Positions 7,437 to 15,915 of a DNA stretch of 64,000 nt are shown here, piece after piece (positions within the stretch are counted from its first letter, which is position 1; each line of letters opens with the position of its first letter). The stretch is from Gilliamella sp. wkB7 (lineage in GTDB: Bacteria; Pseudomonadota; Gammaproteobacteria; Enterobacterales; Orbaceae), in NCBI RefSeq assembly GCF_001693435.1, contig NZ_CM004509.1:2170001-2234000 (forward strand), read 5' to 3'. A program made the translations under genes and the position numbers. The notes under the pieces are model-generated. The model searched no databases. It was not told the DNA's origin and saw only the letters and a program-made list of their open reading frames with translations.

Positions 7437-8681
7437 TTATTCAATTTTATATTGTTCCCCATTAGGGCGCGTGCACAAATAATAGTGCGGTGGCTCTTCA
7501 TCAGCAAATGTGATAACTATAACTATTTGACAGCTATCCGCTAATTCACCTACATTTGTGACTTTCTCTGGTTCAGGAACCACTAACGCTGGCTGATCAT
7601 TCTCTTTATCATAAATGAAAGTATTTACAACATTAGTAATAATTGTCCCCAATGAAATTGTATCAGAGACTATCTCAGCGCCCAAAGCTGCTTTTTTCAT
7701 TGTTGTATAATATCTAACTAAATCCTGACGTCCGTAGTACCATAATTTTTTTATTGGCGTTCCAATTTCTGTTATTTTTGGCACTAATTTTAATTTACTA
7801 TACAATGATCCACTCAAATCAGCTATATCATAGGCTATGCTACCTACTGATGCATCAAATCCCAGTGCCTCAGCGCCAGATTTATATAATTCTCTTAGTG
7901 GACCATCTACTTCTTCACTACGATCCCCACCATCAATTTCATTCATTACACTATTAACAACGCCTGCACTACCCTCATAAATGCCGTTTAATCCATGAGC
8001 TATCATTGGTGCGCCGATAATGCATCCCAATCCCGTATAACAAAGGGCGACTCCTGCCTCAGTTAATCCCGCTCCACCAAAAATAGACAGCCCATATTTT
8101 AGCCACTTAAGTGCTTGTTCTTTCAGGCTTTTTTCTTCTTTCTTGATTTTTTCCGCGCCTTGCTCATACGACATAGCGCCACTGTCTACTTGTTCAACTA
8201 TATCATTAGCAAACGCTTCAACGTCCTGCTTGAACGCCTGTTTAATATCATCATGATATAAGTGCTTTTCACATAACTCATCTGCGCATTGTAAGAGACG
8301 GCGTGCATCAATTCTAATTAAATTGTTTTCGTCATCATTTGCGGAACTCAATTGTTTTTGATTACCTGCAAACGAATTCGATTGAACAGAACCACCACCA
8401 ACCCCAACATACATAGTACTGTTTAACGCTAAGATTCGATGTCCTCCAACAGGCGAGCATTTACACGCAACAATACAGCCATCATAGGCAACGGGTTTAC
8501 CATCGATAATAAAGTTGTCTGCTCCCTCTATAATTCTGCCTGTGCTATTGCATTTAGGACAGGAAGCCAAATCACCTAATAGAGCAACGCCATCCATACC
8601 GCAATAACCTTGCCCTGAAGCTGTAATAATCCTACCGCCATAATTAGTCATATCTCCTAAAACAGCTATTTGCTTGCTCAT
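7437..8681 (-). CDS. PAAR-domain type VI secretion effector with DUF4225-like C-terminus
   Basis: This 414-residue protein begins with a PAAR domain (about residues 1-100): MTNYGGRIITASG, VALLGDLASCPKC, DGKPVAYDG and GGHRILAL are typical. PAAR proteins cap the VgrG spike and carry toxins out of the cell. Residues 150-190 are a charged helical linker. The C-terminal part has a hydrophobic region around residues 195-225 (GLSIFGGAGL, GLGCIIGAPMIAHGLNGIYEG) and resembles the DUF4225 toxin region of other PAAR proteins, including YDIADLSGSLYSKL and VRYYTTMKKAALGAEIVSDT. GAGGA precedes the start. The gene lies on a satellite with a likely immunity gene behind it; no type VI core gene is in the window. 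Confidence 0.82.
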   Translation of the reverse strand: MSKQIAVLGDMTNYGGRIITASGQGYCGMDGVALLGDLASCPKCNSTGRIIEGADNFIIDGKPVAYDGCIVACKCSPVGGHRILALNSTMYVGVGGGSVQSNSFAGNQKQLSSANDDENNLIRIDARRLLQCADELCEKHLYHDDIKQAFKQDVEAFANDIVEQVDSGAMSYEQGAEKIKKEEKSLKEQALKWLKYGLSIFGGAGLTEAGVALCYTGLGCIIGAPMIAHGLNGIYEGSAGVVNSVMNEIDGGDRSEEVDGPLRELYKSGAEALGFDASVGSIAYDIADLSGSLYSKLKLVPKITEIGTPIKKLWYYGRQDLVRYYTTMKKAALGAEIVSDTISLGTIITNVVNTFIYDKENDQPALVVPEPEKVTNVGELADSCQIVIVITFADEEPPHYYLCTRPNGEQYKIE

Positions 8682-9606
8682 GCTACGTCCTCACATTGTC
8701 GTTATATCCATTGTGAATATGTATGTAGTTTATACAATATAGCTGTGTTAGTCTGATTTTTTGTGTAAATGAATGTAAGCAATTACAGCTAAGATATCTA
8801 TTGTATTTTTGCCAACAAAATAACAAAGCTCAAAATTGAGCGCTGTTTTTATGGACTCAAGAAACTATAACCTAGCCAAAAGAAGAATTTTAAAAATATC
8901 TTTACAACAGGGCTTTTTGGTGCTTTTTGTACCCATAGTGATATCAATAAAATCTTTACAGCTTATAAATATTGGTTTCTTTTCACACAGTGACAATCCT
9001 TATAGCTGGGAGGGAGGGTCAAAAGTTCATAACGAAGCATCCTAAAAATCACCCGTACCCATTCATTCCAGCGCTAACCCGATTTTTTTAGTTTTTTAAT
9101 GTTCCCCTTTCAGTAACAATTAACCTTGAACATGGTATAAATCATTATAGTTAGATTAAATATTTTATTATGATCAAGCAAAATAATAACATATTTATTA
9201 TTAACAAGTTAAACATTAAGGTTATTTATAATATTAATATAAATCATATTGTTATATATGTGATCGAAAAAGCATATATGTATGTATAGTAATGAATACT
9301 TATGAACACTTAAAAAATAAGTATACATAATATAATATATTAATATATATCAAGTTTTTTGTATTTATGTATAGTATGTATAGTTATGTGATTTATTTTA
9401 AAAGTTTAAGATTATGTATAGGTAAAGGGTAACATTTGAAAAAGCGCCCTCAGATATGAGGAGGCTTAATATGAAGTTATTGAAGTGAATAACTCAAATA
9501 GGGTTACAGCTAACATGTTGATTTGTTAAGTAAATCAAATTTGAGTGACGGATTTTATCAACGGTGAGAGCGTAACCCAAATATGGGTTACGACAATTAG
9601 ATAGGG
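8682..9606. other. Long AT-rich region between effector and integrase with TATGTATAG repeats
   Basis: No convincing gene is seen. A 69-codon frame at 8836-9045 has no ribosome binding site. The stretch 9150-9420 is extremely AT-rich and contains at least four copies of TGTATAG near 9283, 9368, 9376 and 9416. A 21-bp word at 8936-8956 also occurs at 4307-4327. A perfect inverted repeat lies at 9571-9592. Such a region could hold the replication origin used by the primase-helicase, as P4 ori is a repeat-rich AT region, but that is inference. Confidence 0.4.
9571..9592. repeat. Perfect inverted repeat downstream of the integrase
   Basis: CGTAACCC and GGGTTACG pair around AAATAT. The repeat lies 15 bases beyond the integrase stop codon. 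No T run follows on the minus strand, so it is a poor intrinsic terminator and could be a protein binding site. Confidence 0.5.
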
Positions 9607-10857
9607 TTAATGATTAACTAGCTTTAAATTGCGGTTACCTGACAATGAGACATTTCCTTTACTGGCTTGCTCGACAAAGTCGCCCCACCAGTCTAACATT
9701 ATCCTTCGTTGTTCCAAATAAGTGGCTCTGTTATAAGCCCGTCTAACGCTATTACTATCAACATGAGCAAGGGCTGCCTCAATAACATTAGGGTCAAAGC
9801 CTTGCTCGTTCAATATTGTACTCGCTAAAGCTCTCAATCCATGCGCTACTAATTTATTTTTATATCCCATGCGCTTTATTGCCATATTCGCTGTTTGGCT
9901 ATTCATGGGAGTGGAAAAGGGAGGTTTTAGACTTGGGAAAATGTGTTCCCTGTGACCGCTAATAGGTTTCATGATTGATAGAAGCGCCATAGCTTGCTTA
10001 TTAAGAGTTATAGTGTGCTCTCTTCTCATCTTCATTTTTTCAGCAGGAATAACCCATAAGCAATTATTAAGGTCAATTTCCTGCCATTTCACCCCTACAG
10101 CTTCATTAGGTCGGGTCATTGTTAATAGTTGCCATTCAATTAAGCAACGCGTCTGTAATTCAATTCTAGCCATAGCAAGAGCCTGCATAAATTCGGGCAG
10201 TTCTTGTGCTTTGATTGTTGGCATCTGTCCTTTTGTTGGGCTTTCAAATGCATCTTTTATCTTGATGGCTGGGTTAGCCTCAATTAAGCCTATATTGACA
10301 GCATAAAACATGATTTCATTAATACGTTGGCAAAGCCTTTTAATCGTTTCTAATTTGCCATTTGCTCTTAATGGCTCCATAACTTTTATGAAGTCCTTTG
10401 CCTTTAATTTGAAGATGGAACTATTCCCGATGTAAGGAAAAATATGTAACTCTAATGAGTTCCAAGTACCTTTTAATGTAACTTCAGTTAGTCCTTTACT
10501 GCTCTTAACTTTGAACCAGTCAGTAGCTACCTTTTTAAATGTACTGGTTATTTCATCTTGCTTGCGCCGTTCTAATTCTGCTTTATGTTCTTGAGGATCT
10601 ATGCCTTGTTTAATTAATTCGCGAGCTTCGTCTCGTTGTTTTCGCGCTTGTTGTAGTGAAACTTCGGGATAACTACCAAAGCTAAGTAATGCCCCTTTTT
10701 TGGTATACGGGCGCGTATACTTAAAACGCCAAATCTTAGAGTTATTCGCTTTGATTAAAAGATACATACCGCCACCATCAAATAAAGAATAATCCTTATC
10801 TCTTGGTTTGGCTGCTTTTATTTGTGTGTCGGTTAATGGTAGAGTCTTTCTTGCCAT
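9607..10857 (-). CDS. P4-type tyrosine integrase
   Basis: This 416-residue recombinase has the N-terminal DUF4102-type domain of P4-like integrases (LPLTDTQIKAAKPRDKDYSL, YLLIKANNSKIWRFKY), a SAM-like core-binding domain and a C-terminal catalytic domain. The catalytic arginine lies in TMTRPNEA near residue 250, the HGLR pair near residue 337, a second histidine in ALAHVD, and the nucleophilic tyrosine in RAYNRAT near residue 374. It would insert and excise the element at the 3' end of ssrA, 183 bases away. Length is normal for the family. The region before its start holds three copies of TTTTAGGTATA, likely control or arm sites. Confidence 0.95.
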   Translation of the reverse strand: MARKTLPLTDTQIKAAKPRDKDYSLFDGGGMYLLIKANNSKIWRFKYTRPYTKKGALLSFGSYPEVSLQQARKQRDEARELIKQGIDPQEHKAELERRKQDEITSTFKKVATDWFKVKSSKGLTEVTLKGTWNSLELHIFPYIGNSSIFKLKAKDFIKVMEPLRANGKLETIKRLCQRINEIMFYAVNIGLIEANPAIKIKDAFESPTKGQMPTIKAQELPEFMQALAMARIELQTRCLIEWQLLTMTRPNEAVGVKWQEIDLNNCLWVIPAEKMKMRREHTITLNKQAMALLSIMKPISGHREHIFPSLKPPFSTPMNSQTANMAIKRMGYKNKLVAHGLRALASTILNEQGFDPNVIEAALAHVDSNSVRRAYNRATYLEQRRIMLDWWGDFVEQASKGNVSLSGNRNLKLVNH

Positions 10858-10862
10858 AATGA

Positions 10863-10920
10863 TTTTAGGTATACGGGTTTTAGGTATATTGCATTCGTAT
10901 ACTTAAGCATATACCTAAAA
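10863..10920. promoter_or_regulatory. Cluster of TTTTAGGTATA sites before the integrase
   Basis: TTTTAGGTATAY occurs directly repeated at 10863-10874 and 10878-10889 and inverted at 10909-10920. The last two form a perfect 12-bp inverted repeat with a 19-base spacer. The cluster lies between the integrase start and the ssrA 3' end, where integrase arm sites, an excisionase site or an autoregulatory operator would be expected. Confidence 0.55.
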
Positions 10921-11040
10921 ATTCTGGTTGTAAATGTATCTTACTGGTGCTTAATGAATAATAAAATAGGCTTTAAGCCTTGTGTTTATTGCTTTTGATG
11001 TGTTTTAAAGGATTTAAAAGAATGTTACTGAATAGTGAAT

Positions 11041-11090
11041 TGGTGGAGCTGGCGGGAGTTGAACCCGCGTCCGAAATCTCTACATCCTTG
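11041..11090. other. Probable attachment site of the satellite (ssrA 3' end)
   Basis: The element's integrase lies immediately beyond the 3' end of ssrA and P4-type integrases of this kind often use ssrA. The crossover core should therefore be within the last tens of bases of ssrA. No second copy of this sequence is visible to the left within the window, so the exact core and the other end of the element cannot be fixed. Confidence 0.5.
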
Positions 11091-11406
11091 GTACTACATG
11101 CGTAGTTTGTCTTTGAGTTTCGCTTACCCGCTGCGGACAAACACGCCACTGATAAACTAGCTTGATTAAATTTAATGCTTCCGCCCCAAGCAAGGCTTCC
11201 ACACGATCTCGTTTTGGGTTTGACTCCTCTTGATCCCCGTCCTACGAGCGGAGGCTAGGGAGAGAAGGCTCTATGCAGGTTATTAAGCTGCTAGTGCGTA
11301 GTTTTCGTCGTTTGCGACTATTTTTTTGCGGTTTATTTACGAGGCCTACCGCACCTCGGCATGCACCTTGGGTTTCGCAAATCCCGTCGAATCCAGAATC
11401 AGCCCC
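11041..11406 (-). ncRNA. ssrA: tmRNA (SsrA)
   Basis: The minus strand begins GGGGCTGATTCTGGATTCGA at 11406 and ends with the tRNA-like T arm GGTTCAACTCCCGCC and an encoded CCA at 11041, giving 366 bases. tmRNA with SmpB frees stalled ribosomes and adds a degradation tag. The tag frame at 11283-11315 reads ANDENYALAA and ends in TAA, the same tag as in E. coli. SmpB is encoded at 49615-50097. The 3' end is the probable target of the integrase next door and remains intact. Confidence 0.97.
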
Positions 11407-11699
11407 AATTGTGATATGTAACTTAATACAATATCAGGGCATTATATGTGAATTCAAGATGTAATACAAGTTAACCTGCCTTGTGATTAATCCTGTTTTT
11501 ATTGTTTTTTTCGTCTTTCAATGTAGTAAGATTATCAATTGTTCCCTTTTGCGATTTTATAACAGTATTTAACACCTACTGATCCAACATGTAGTAATAT
11601 TAAAACTTTAGTTTGTACTGAATCAGTGATCCATATAAGTTGTTATTTAGTGGTAGCGAGGGAATAATAATGACGATATCCATCCCTCGTTTCGGTAGA

Positions 11700-13091
11700 T
11701 TAATAGACGTTATGCGTTCTTTGCGCTAGTTCTTTGATAATGTCAGGATAAATTTTTTCTAAAGTATAAAAGCGTAATAATATAATAGTGATAGCACTTA
11801 ATATTAAAGGTGAATAAATAAATAATATTTGTAAGGTCGTTAGTACGCTTTCTGGTTGATTTGCAACATCATCGGTAGCAATGTAACCCGCCATACCTAA
11901 TACCCAACCAATGCCTCCGGAAGCGATACCACTTCCTAATATGGCACTGAAACTTCCGCCACTATAGACTAATCCATCATTTCTAATACCAAATTTCCAT
12001 TCACCATAATCTATTGTGTTGGCTAACATGGAATATGCATTTCCCATAATTGGCGCAAAACCAGCACCACGTAATATTGTTCCTATTATTGCAACATTCG
12101 TATCTTGAGGGGCAACGGCCATGATGGTGCTTCCTAAGATAATTGTGGCCATACCGACAATGATAAATGTTAATCGGCTCATGATTTTTAGAATATAAGC
12201 TGAACACATCAATACAACAACTAACGGTAAAGCAAAAGCCATATTGATTAAACCGATAAGTTGACTATCGGCTAATAGATATTTTGCATAGTAAACACCA
12301 ACTCCATTGATAAGTCCTAGGATACTAAAACTCACTAGCATGGTAAAAAACATAGTTACCCAATATTTATTAGCAAGAAGAGTTTTTAATGAAACACCAA
12401 TAGATGGTGCATTGTAATTAAATTGGTTAATTGGTTTAATACGTTCTTTAGTATTAAAAAAAGTATAGAAGAAAGTAATAATTAAAATTGCAGCATAAAT
12501 TATCATAGTAAACTGCCAACCGCGTTCACCTCCTCCAAAAAAATTGACCAAAGGTAAGGTAATATAAGGAATAATTAGCATGCTAGCAAAATAGCAAAGC
12601 ATACGATATGTATTCAAGCGACTACGTTGGTAAGAATTTTGAGTCATTAATGCTGCAAGCGTACCATAGGGTATATTACTCGAAGTATAAATAATCCAAT
12701 GTATGTTGAGCGTAATGGCGGCAAAAATTAATAATGCAAATTCACTCCAATTTTCTGGTGCACTAAATACCATTATCAATGATAGACCGAATGGAATGGT
12801 TGACCATAAAATCCATGCTCGAGCTTTACCATGTTTACTTTTAGTTCTATCAACAATATAGCCCATAACCACATTAATCACAGCATCAAAAACGCGTGAA
12901 AATAGTAGCACTGCACCTAATAAAGTCGCCGAAACCCCCACAATATCGGTATAGTAGTAAAGTGCGAAAGTTCCAACGGTAACTCCCGAGAACCCTGTTG
13001 CAAAATCTCCTAATCCATAGGCAAGTTTTTCTTTAAATGAGATGTCATGGTCAGACATTTGACCATTATTATCCGTTACTGTTGTGTTCAT
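11700..13091 (-). CDS. GPH-family sugar:cation symporter
   Basis: This 463-residue membrane protein has twelve predicted spans and the features of the glycoside-pentoside-hexuronide (MelB-like) family: KLAYGLGDFATGFSG near the start, MGYIVDRTKSKHGKARAWILW in the first cytoplasmic loop, and NDGLVYSGGSF late. It would import a sugar or glycoside with a cation. It lies downstream of the GH32-like hydrolase on the same strand, 143 bases away, and a LacI-type regulator is divergent from that gene, so the imported sugar is probably a fructose-containing glycoside. A hairpin without a T run (11657-11689) follows the stop. Confidence 0.85.
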   Translation of the reverse strand: MNTTVTDNNGQMSDHDISFKEKLAYGLGDFATGFSGVTVGTFALYYYTDIVGVSATLLGAVLLFSRVFDAVINVVMGYIVDRTKSKHGKARAWILWSTIPFGLSLIMVFSAPENWSEFALLIFAAITLNIHWIIYTSSNIPYGTLAALMTQNSYQRSRLNTYRMLCYFASMLIIPYITLPLVNFFGGGERGWQFTMIIYAAILIITFFYTFFNTKERIKPINQFNYNAPSIGVSLKTLLANKYWVTMFFTMLVSFSILGLINGVGVYYAKYLLADSQLIGLINMAFALPLVVVLMCSAYILKIMSRLTFIIVGMATIILGSTIMAVAPQDTNVAIIGTILRGAGFAPIMGNAYSMLANTIDYGEWKFGIRNDGLVYSGGSFSAILGSGIASGGIGWVLGMAGYIATDDVANQPESVLTTLQILFIYSPLILSAITIILLRFYTLEKIYPDIIKELAQRTHNVY

Positions 13092-13234
13092 TATGATATC
13101 TCCAGAGAAGTTTCCAAGTTCAGATTACTGGTGATAGTCGCCTATCTAAACCAAGGCTTTTAGCCTATTCAATGACGAAAGCCTTGATAATGATGATCAT
13201 CTAACTTGTTAGTTAAACGGTCTAATAAGCGCTA

Positions 13235-14638
13235 TTACCATTTTTCTGGAAAACATCCTTCATTTGAAAAAGTATTATTTTTACAACTTAATGTTCCATC
13301 ACTTACAGCAATTGCTAATCCACTTCCTAATTGATCATAACCTCGGACATTAAGTGCAGTACCATCAATGTACAAAGTAAATAGCGTATCATCAGCAATG
13401 ATCTGTACGTTATATTCTCGATCAGCCTCAAGATGAATAGGGCGCTCTAAACCTTTATTCATCACACGATACCAAGGGTAACAAGGGGTCTTATCAAAAG
13501 TTAATCGGTTATCGACAAGTGAAAAAATAAAGTCATATGATTCCCCAGTTTGTTTATCTTTCATTAAACGTATTGAAAAATCACGAGTACCTTTACTGAA
13601 TTTCACTGTAGTTGAAAAACGGAATGTTTTGCCTGTATTTTCAATTAATAATTGTTCTTGACGTGCGAAAGGTGAATTAATCGAAAAATCATCAAGTTTT
13701 TTAGGATGAGTAAAACAGTTCCATAAACTATCAACGACTTTCACTCCTAAAGTATGATCGGGTTTTTGATAAACTTCATGAGGAACAAAAGTACCTGCCC
13801 ATTGGAAATTTTTTAAATCATCGTTATCTTCTTTTGTTGGTACCCAACCAAAAAGAATACGACGTTTACCATCAAATGCAGTTCTTGCTGCATAGTATGC
13901 TCGACCATCAAAAGCATCGTCAGCAGGTGTAATCCATGGTCCTTCTAAAGATTGGCTCATTACGTAGCGTGTTTTACTTTGATCACTGTATTCGGTATAA
14001 ACCAAATACCACCAATTACCGATTTTAAATAAGTCTGGCATTTCAATCATGGTATATTTACCTGCCACCCAAAAATCACCTTGGAATTGCCAATTTTTTA
14101 AATCTTTCGAAGTGAAAGCAACAACTCGACCTGATTGTTCAGTTTTAGGACCTTGTAATCTTGCACCTAAAATTAATAGATACTCTTGTTTTTCATCGTT
14201 CCAAATAACCCAAGGATCTCGCCAATCACTGATATCATAACCTGCTTGAGGTGTTAATGTTATAAGTTCAGAGGATTTATGCCATGTTTTAAAATCATCA
14301 CTCCAAGCATGTAATAAGACTTGTGATGTTTTTCCTTCTTTTTCCCAATTACGGTTGTAACCAGTATAAAAAGCATGTCCCTTACCTTCTGCCTCAAACA
14401 CACAACCAGCATAAATAAACTGATCGACATCTTGTTCCCCACCTTTTTTTATTGAATCACCAAGATTTTGGTAATTAACAAAATCAGTTGTAGTCGCAAG
14501 CGACCAACCGAATGGTTCTCCAAATGGGCATGGATTTCGATTATCACGTTGATCGTAAAGATAAAAAGTACCATCTTTACCAAATGGCATTATATCGCCA
14601 ACCCAGAACCCTTTTGGTTGATAATGTAATTTTTGCAT
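13235..14638 (-). CDS. GH32-like glycoside hydrolase (beta-fructosidase type)
   Basis: This 467-residue protein resembles family GH32: a five-bladed propeller with the nucleophile motif HYQPKGFWVGDIMPF (Asp15, replacing the usual WMNDPNG), an RDP motif in SDWRDPWVIW near residue 141, and an acid/base glutamate in EMPDLFKIG near residue 199, followed by a C-terminal beta-sandwich. No signal peptide is seen, so it acts in the cytoplasm on imported sugar. GH32 enzymes split sucrose, sucrose phosphate or fructans; the divergent first motif makes the exact substrate uncertain. AGGAG (14641-14646 region) precedes the start. It forms an operon with the GPH symporter. Confidence 0.8.
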   Translation of the reverse strand: MQKLHYQPKGFWVGDIMPFGKDGTFYLYDQRDNRNPCPFGEPFGWSLATTTDFVNYQNLGDSIKKGGEQDVDQFIYAGCVFEAEGKGHAFYTGYNRNWEKEGKTSQVLLHAWSDDFKTWHKSSELITLTPQAGYDISDWRDPWVIWNDEKQEYLLILGARLQGPKTEQSGRVVAFTSKDLKNWQFQGDFWVAGKYTMIEMPDLFKIGNWWYLVYTEYSDQSKTRYVMSQSLEGPWITPADDAFDGRAYYAARTAFDGKRRILFGWVPTKEDNDDLKNFQWAGTFVPHEVYQKPDHTLGVKVVDSLWNCFTHPKKLDDFSINSPFARQEQLLIENTGKTFRFSTTVKFSKGTRDFSIRLMKDKQTGESYDFIFSLVDNRLTFDKTPCYPWYRVMNKGLERPIHLEADREYNVQIIADDTLFTLYIDGTALNVRGYDQLGSGLAIAVSDGTLSCKNNTFSNEGCFPEKW

Positions 14639-14666
14639 TTTTTACTCCTTCTTTTTTAACATGGAC

Positions 14667-14688
14667 AAATGACATTACATTGTCATTT
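14667..14688. promoter_or_regulatory. Perfect operator palindrome upstream of the GH32-like gene
   Basis: AAATGACA and TGTCATTT form a perfect inverted repeat around TTACAT, 29 bases before the GH32 start. It is a candidate site for the divergently encoded LacI-family repressor. Two direct copies of ATGTCAACCG at about 14716 and 14731 lie nearby and share the half-site TGTCA. Confidence 0.55.
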
Positions 14689-14765
14689 ACTTTGATAATT
14701 TTTTATTTCATTTCATGTCAACCGCGTTCATATGTCAACCGAGACCACAGCTAAAATGATAATTT

Positions 14766-14781
14766 TGTGAGAGACATCACT
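14766..14781. promoter_or_regulatory. Putative CRP site 1
   Basis: TGTGA-N6-TCACT matches the CRP consensus TGTGA-N6-TCACA with one change. It is in the control region shared by the GH32 operon and the divergent regulator. Confidence 0.65.
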
Positions 14782-14797
14782 TATTAGAAAGTAGTTT

Positions 14798-14813
14798 TGT
14801 GATGGATATCACT
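14798..14813. promoter_or_regulatory. Putative CRP site 2
   Basis: A second TGTGA-N6-TCACT site lies 32 bp from the first, about three helical turns. Together they suggest cAMP-CRP activation of this sugar locus. Confidence 0.65.
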
Positions 14814-14916
14814 AAAAAAGAGGAAGGCCAAGGTTTAAATCAATTCAATTACAATGATTTACGCCATAGCAAAAAGCATTATAATTATTGGATATAATAT
14901 AAATTTTAATTAAAGG

Positions 14917-15915
14917 ATGATTATGAAATTAAGCAGAGATGATGTTGCTAAGTTGGCAGGGGTTTCCGCAACCACTGTATCAAGAGTATTAAACAATCGT
15001 GGGTACATCAGTGCAACAACTCGACAGCGAGTTCAAGATGCTATGGAAACGTTGGGTTACTACCCTAATGAATTAGCACGTTCATTATCGAATAATAAAA
15101 GTAATTTGATTGGTTTAATTTTTCCAAGTTTAACCAACCCCTTTCAAATGGAATTAATCAGTTATTTAGAAAGAATATTATCTCGAAAAGGTTACAAAAT
15201 ATTAATTTGCAATAGCCATCATAACCAAGAAGAGGAAAAGAATTTTTTAACTATGTTAAGACGCCATCAGGTTGAAGGGGTAATTGTAAACTCTATGAAT
15301 GAAAATTTAGCTGATTACCTAATACCTGATCTGAATATTGTTTCCATTGATCGCAAAATTAATGAAACAATACCGGTTATTTCATGTGATAACTATGCTG
15401 GTGGTTATCTGGCCAGTCAATATCTAATCAATCAAGGTTGTAAAGATATTCTTTATATTGGTTCTATTACAAATGACAAACATGTTGATATGGATGCTAA
15501 TAAACGTTATCAAGCTTATAAAGATAGTATTAAACTCGCAGGAATTAAACCAATTACTCTTGATATGGATTTTTCAATTAGTTATCGGGAAAAGTATCAA
15601 TTGATTAAGGAGCGTTTACAGACCCAACTCATTGATGGAGTTTTAGCTGACGATTCATCAGCAATTGCCACTATTAATGCTGCTAGAGACTGCAAATTGT
15701 CTTTATCTAATCAATTAAAAGTTGTTGGATTTGATGGTGCTGAATTAACTTTGCAACATATGCCATTTTTGACTACGATTCGTCAACCGATTGCGCAAAT
15801 TGCACAAAATGCGGTTTCTGTATTGCTCGCCATGATTAATGGCGAACCATATCACAGTATAACTAACTTACCAATAACTTTGTATCAAGGCCAGAATGAA
15901 AATAACCTGTTATAA
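14917..15915 (+). CDS. LacI-family transcriptional regulator of the GH32 locus
   Basis: This 332-residue protein has an N-terminal LacI helix-turn-helix (DDVAKLAGVSATTVSRVLNN) and a hinge, then a periplasmic-binding-protein-like sensor domain (GLIFPSLTNPF, VEGVIVNSMN, LKVVGFDGAEL). Such proteins repress sugar genes until an inducer binds. It is divergent from the GH32 and GPH genes with 278 bases between, holding CRP-like sites and a perfect palindrome. Several start codons are close; the second Met (MKLSRDD, 14923) aligns best with family starts and has AAAGGA upstream. Confidence 0.88.
   Translation: MIMKLSRDDVAKLAGVSATTVSRVLNNRGYISATTRQRVQDAMETLGYYPNELARSLSNNKSNLIGLIFPSLTNPFQMELISYLERILSRKGYKILICNSHHNQEEEKNFLTMLRRHQVEGVIVNSMNENLADYLIPDLNIVSIDRKINETIPVISCDNYAGGYLASQYLINQGCKDILYIGSITNDKHVDMDANKRYQAYKDSIKLAGIKPITLDMDFSISYREKYQLIKERLQTQLIDGVLADDSSAIATINAARDCKLSLSNQLKVVGFDGAELTLQHMPFLTTIRQPIAQIAQNAVSVLLAMINGEPYHSITNLPITLYQGQNENNLL

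Noticed and set aside
8836..9045. 69-codon plus-strand frame next to the effector gene
   Set aside because: No ribosome binding site, no family likeness, and part of it is a sequence word repeated at 4307-4327; it is better described as repeat sequence.
11657..11689. Intrinsic terminator after the GPH symporter
   Set aside because: The CGAGGGA/TCCCTCG stem has a 19-base loop and no T run on the minus strand, so it is only noted as a hairpin.
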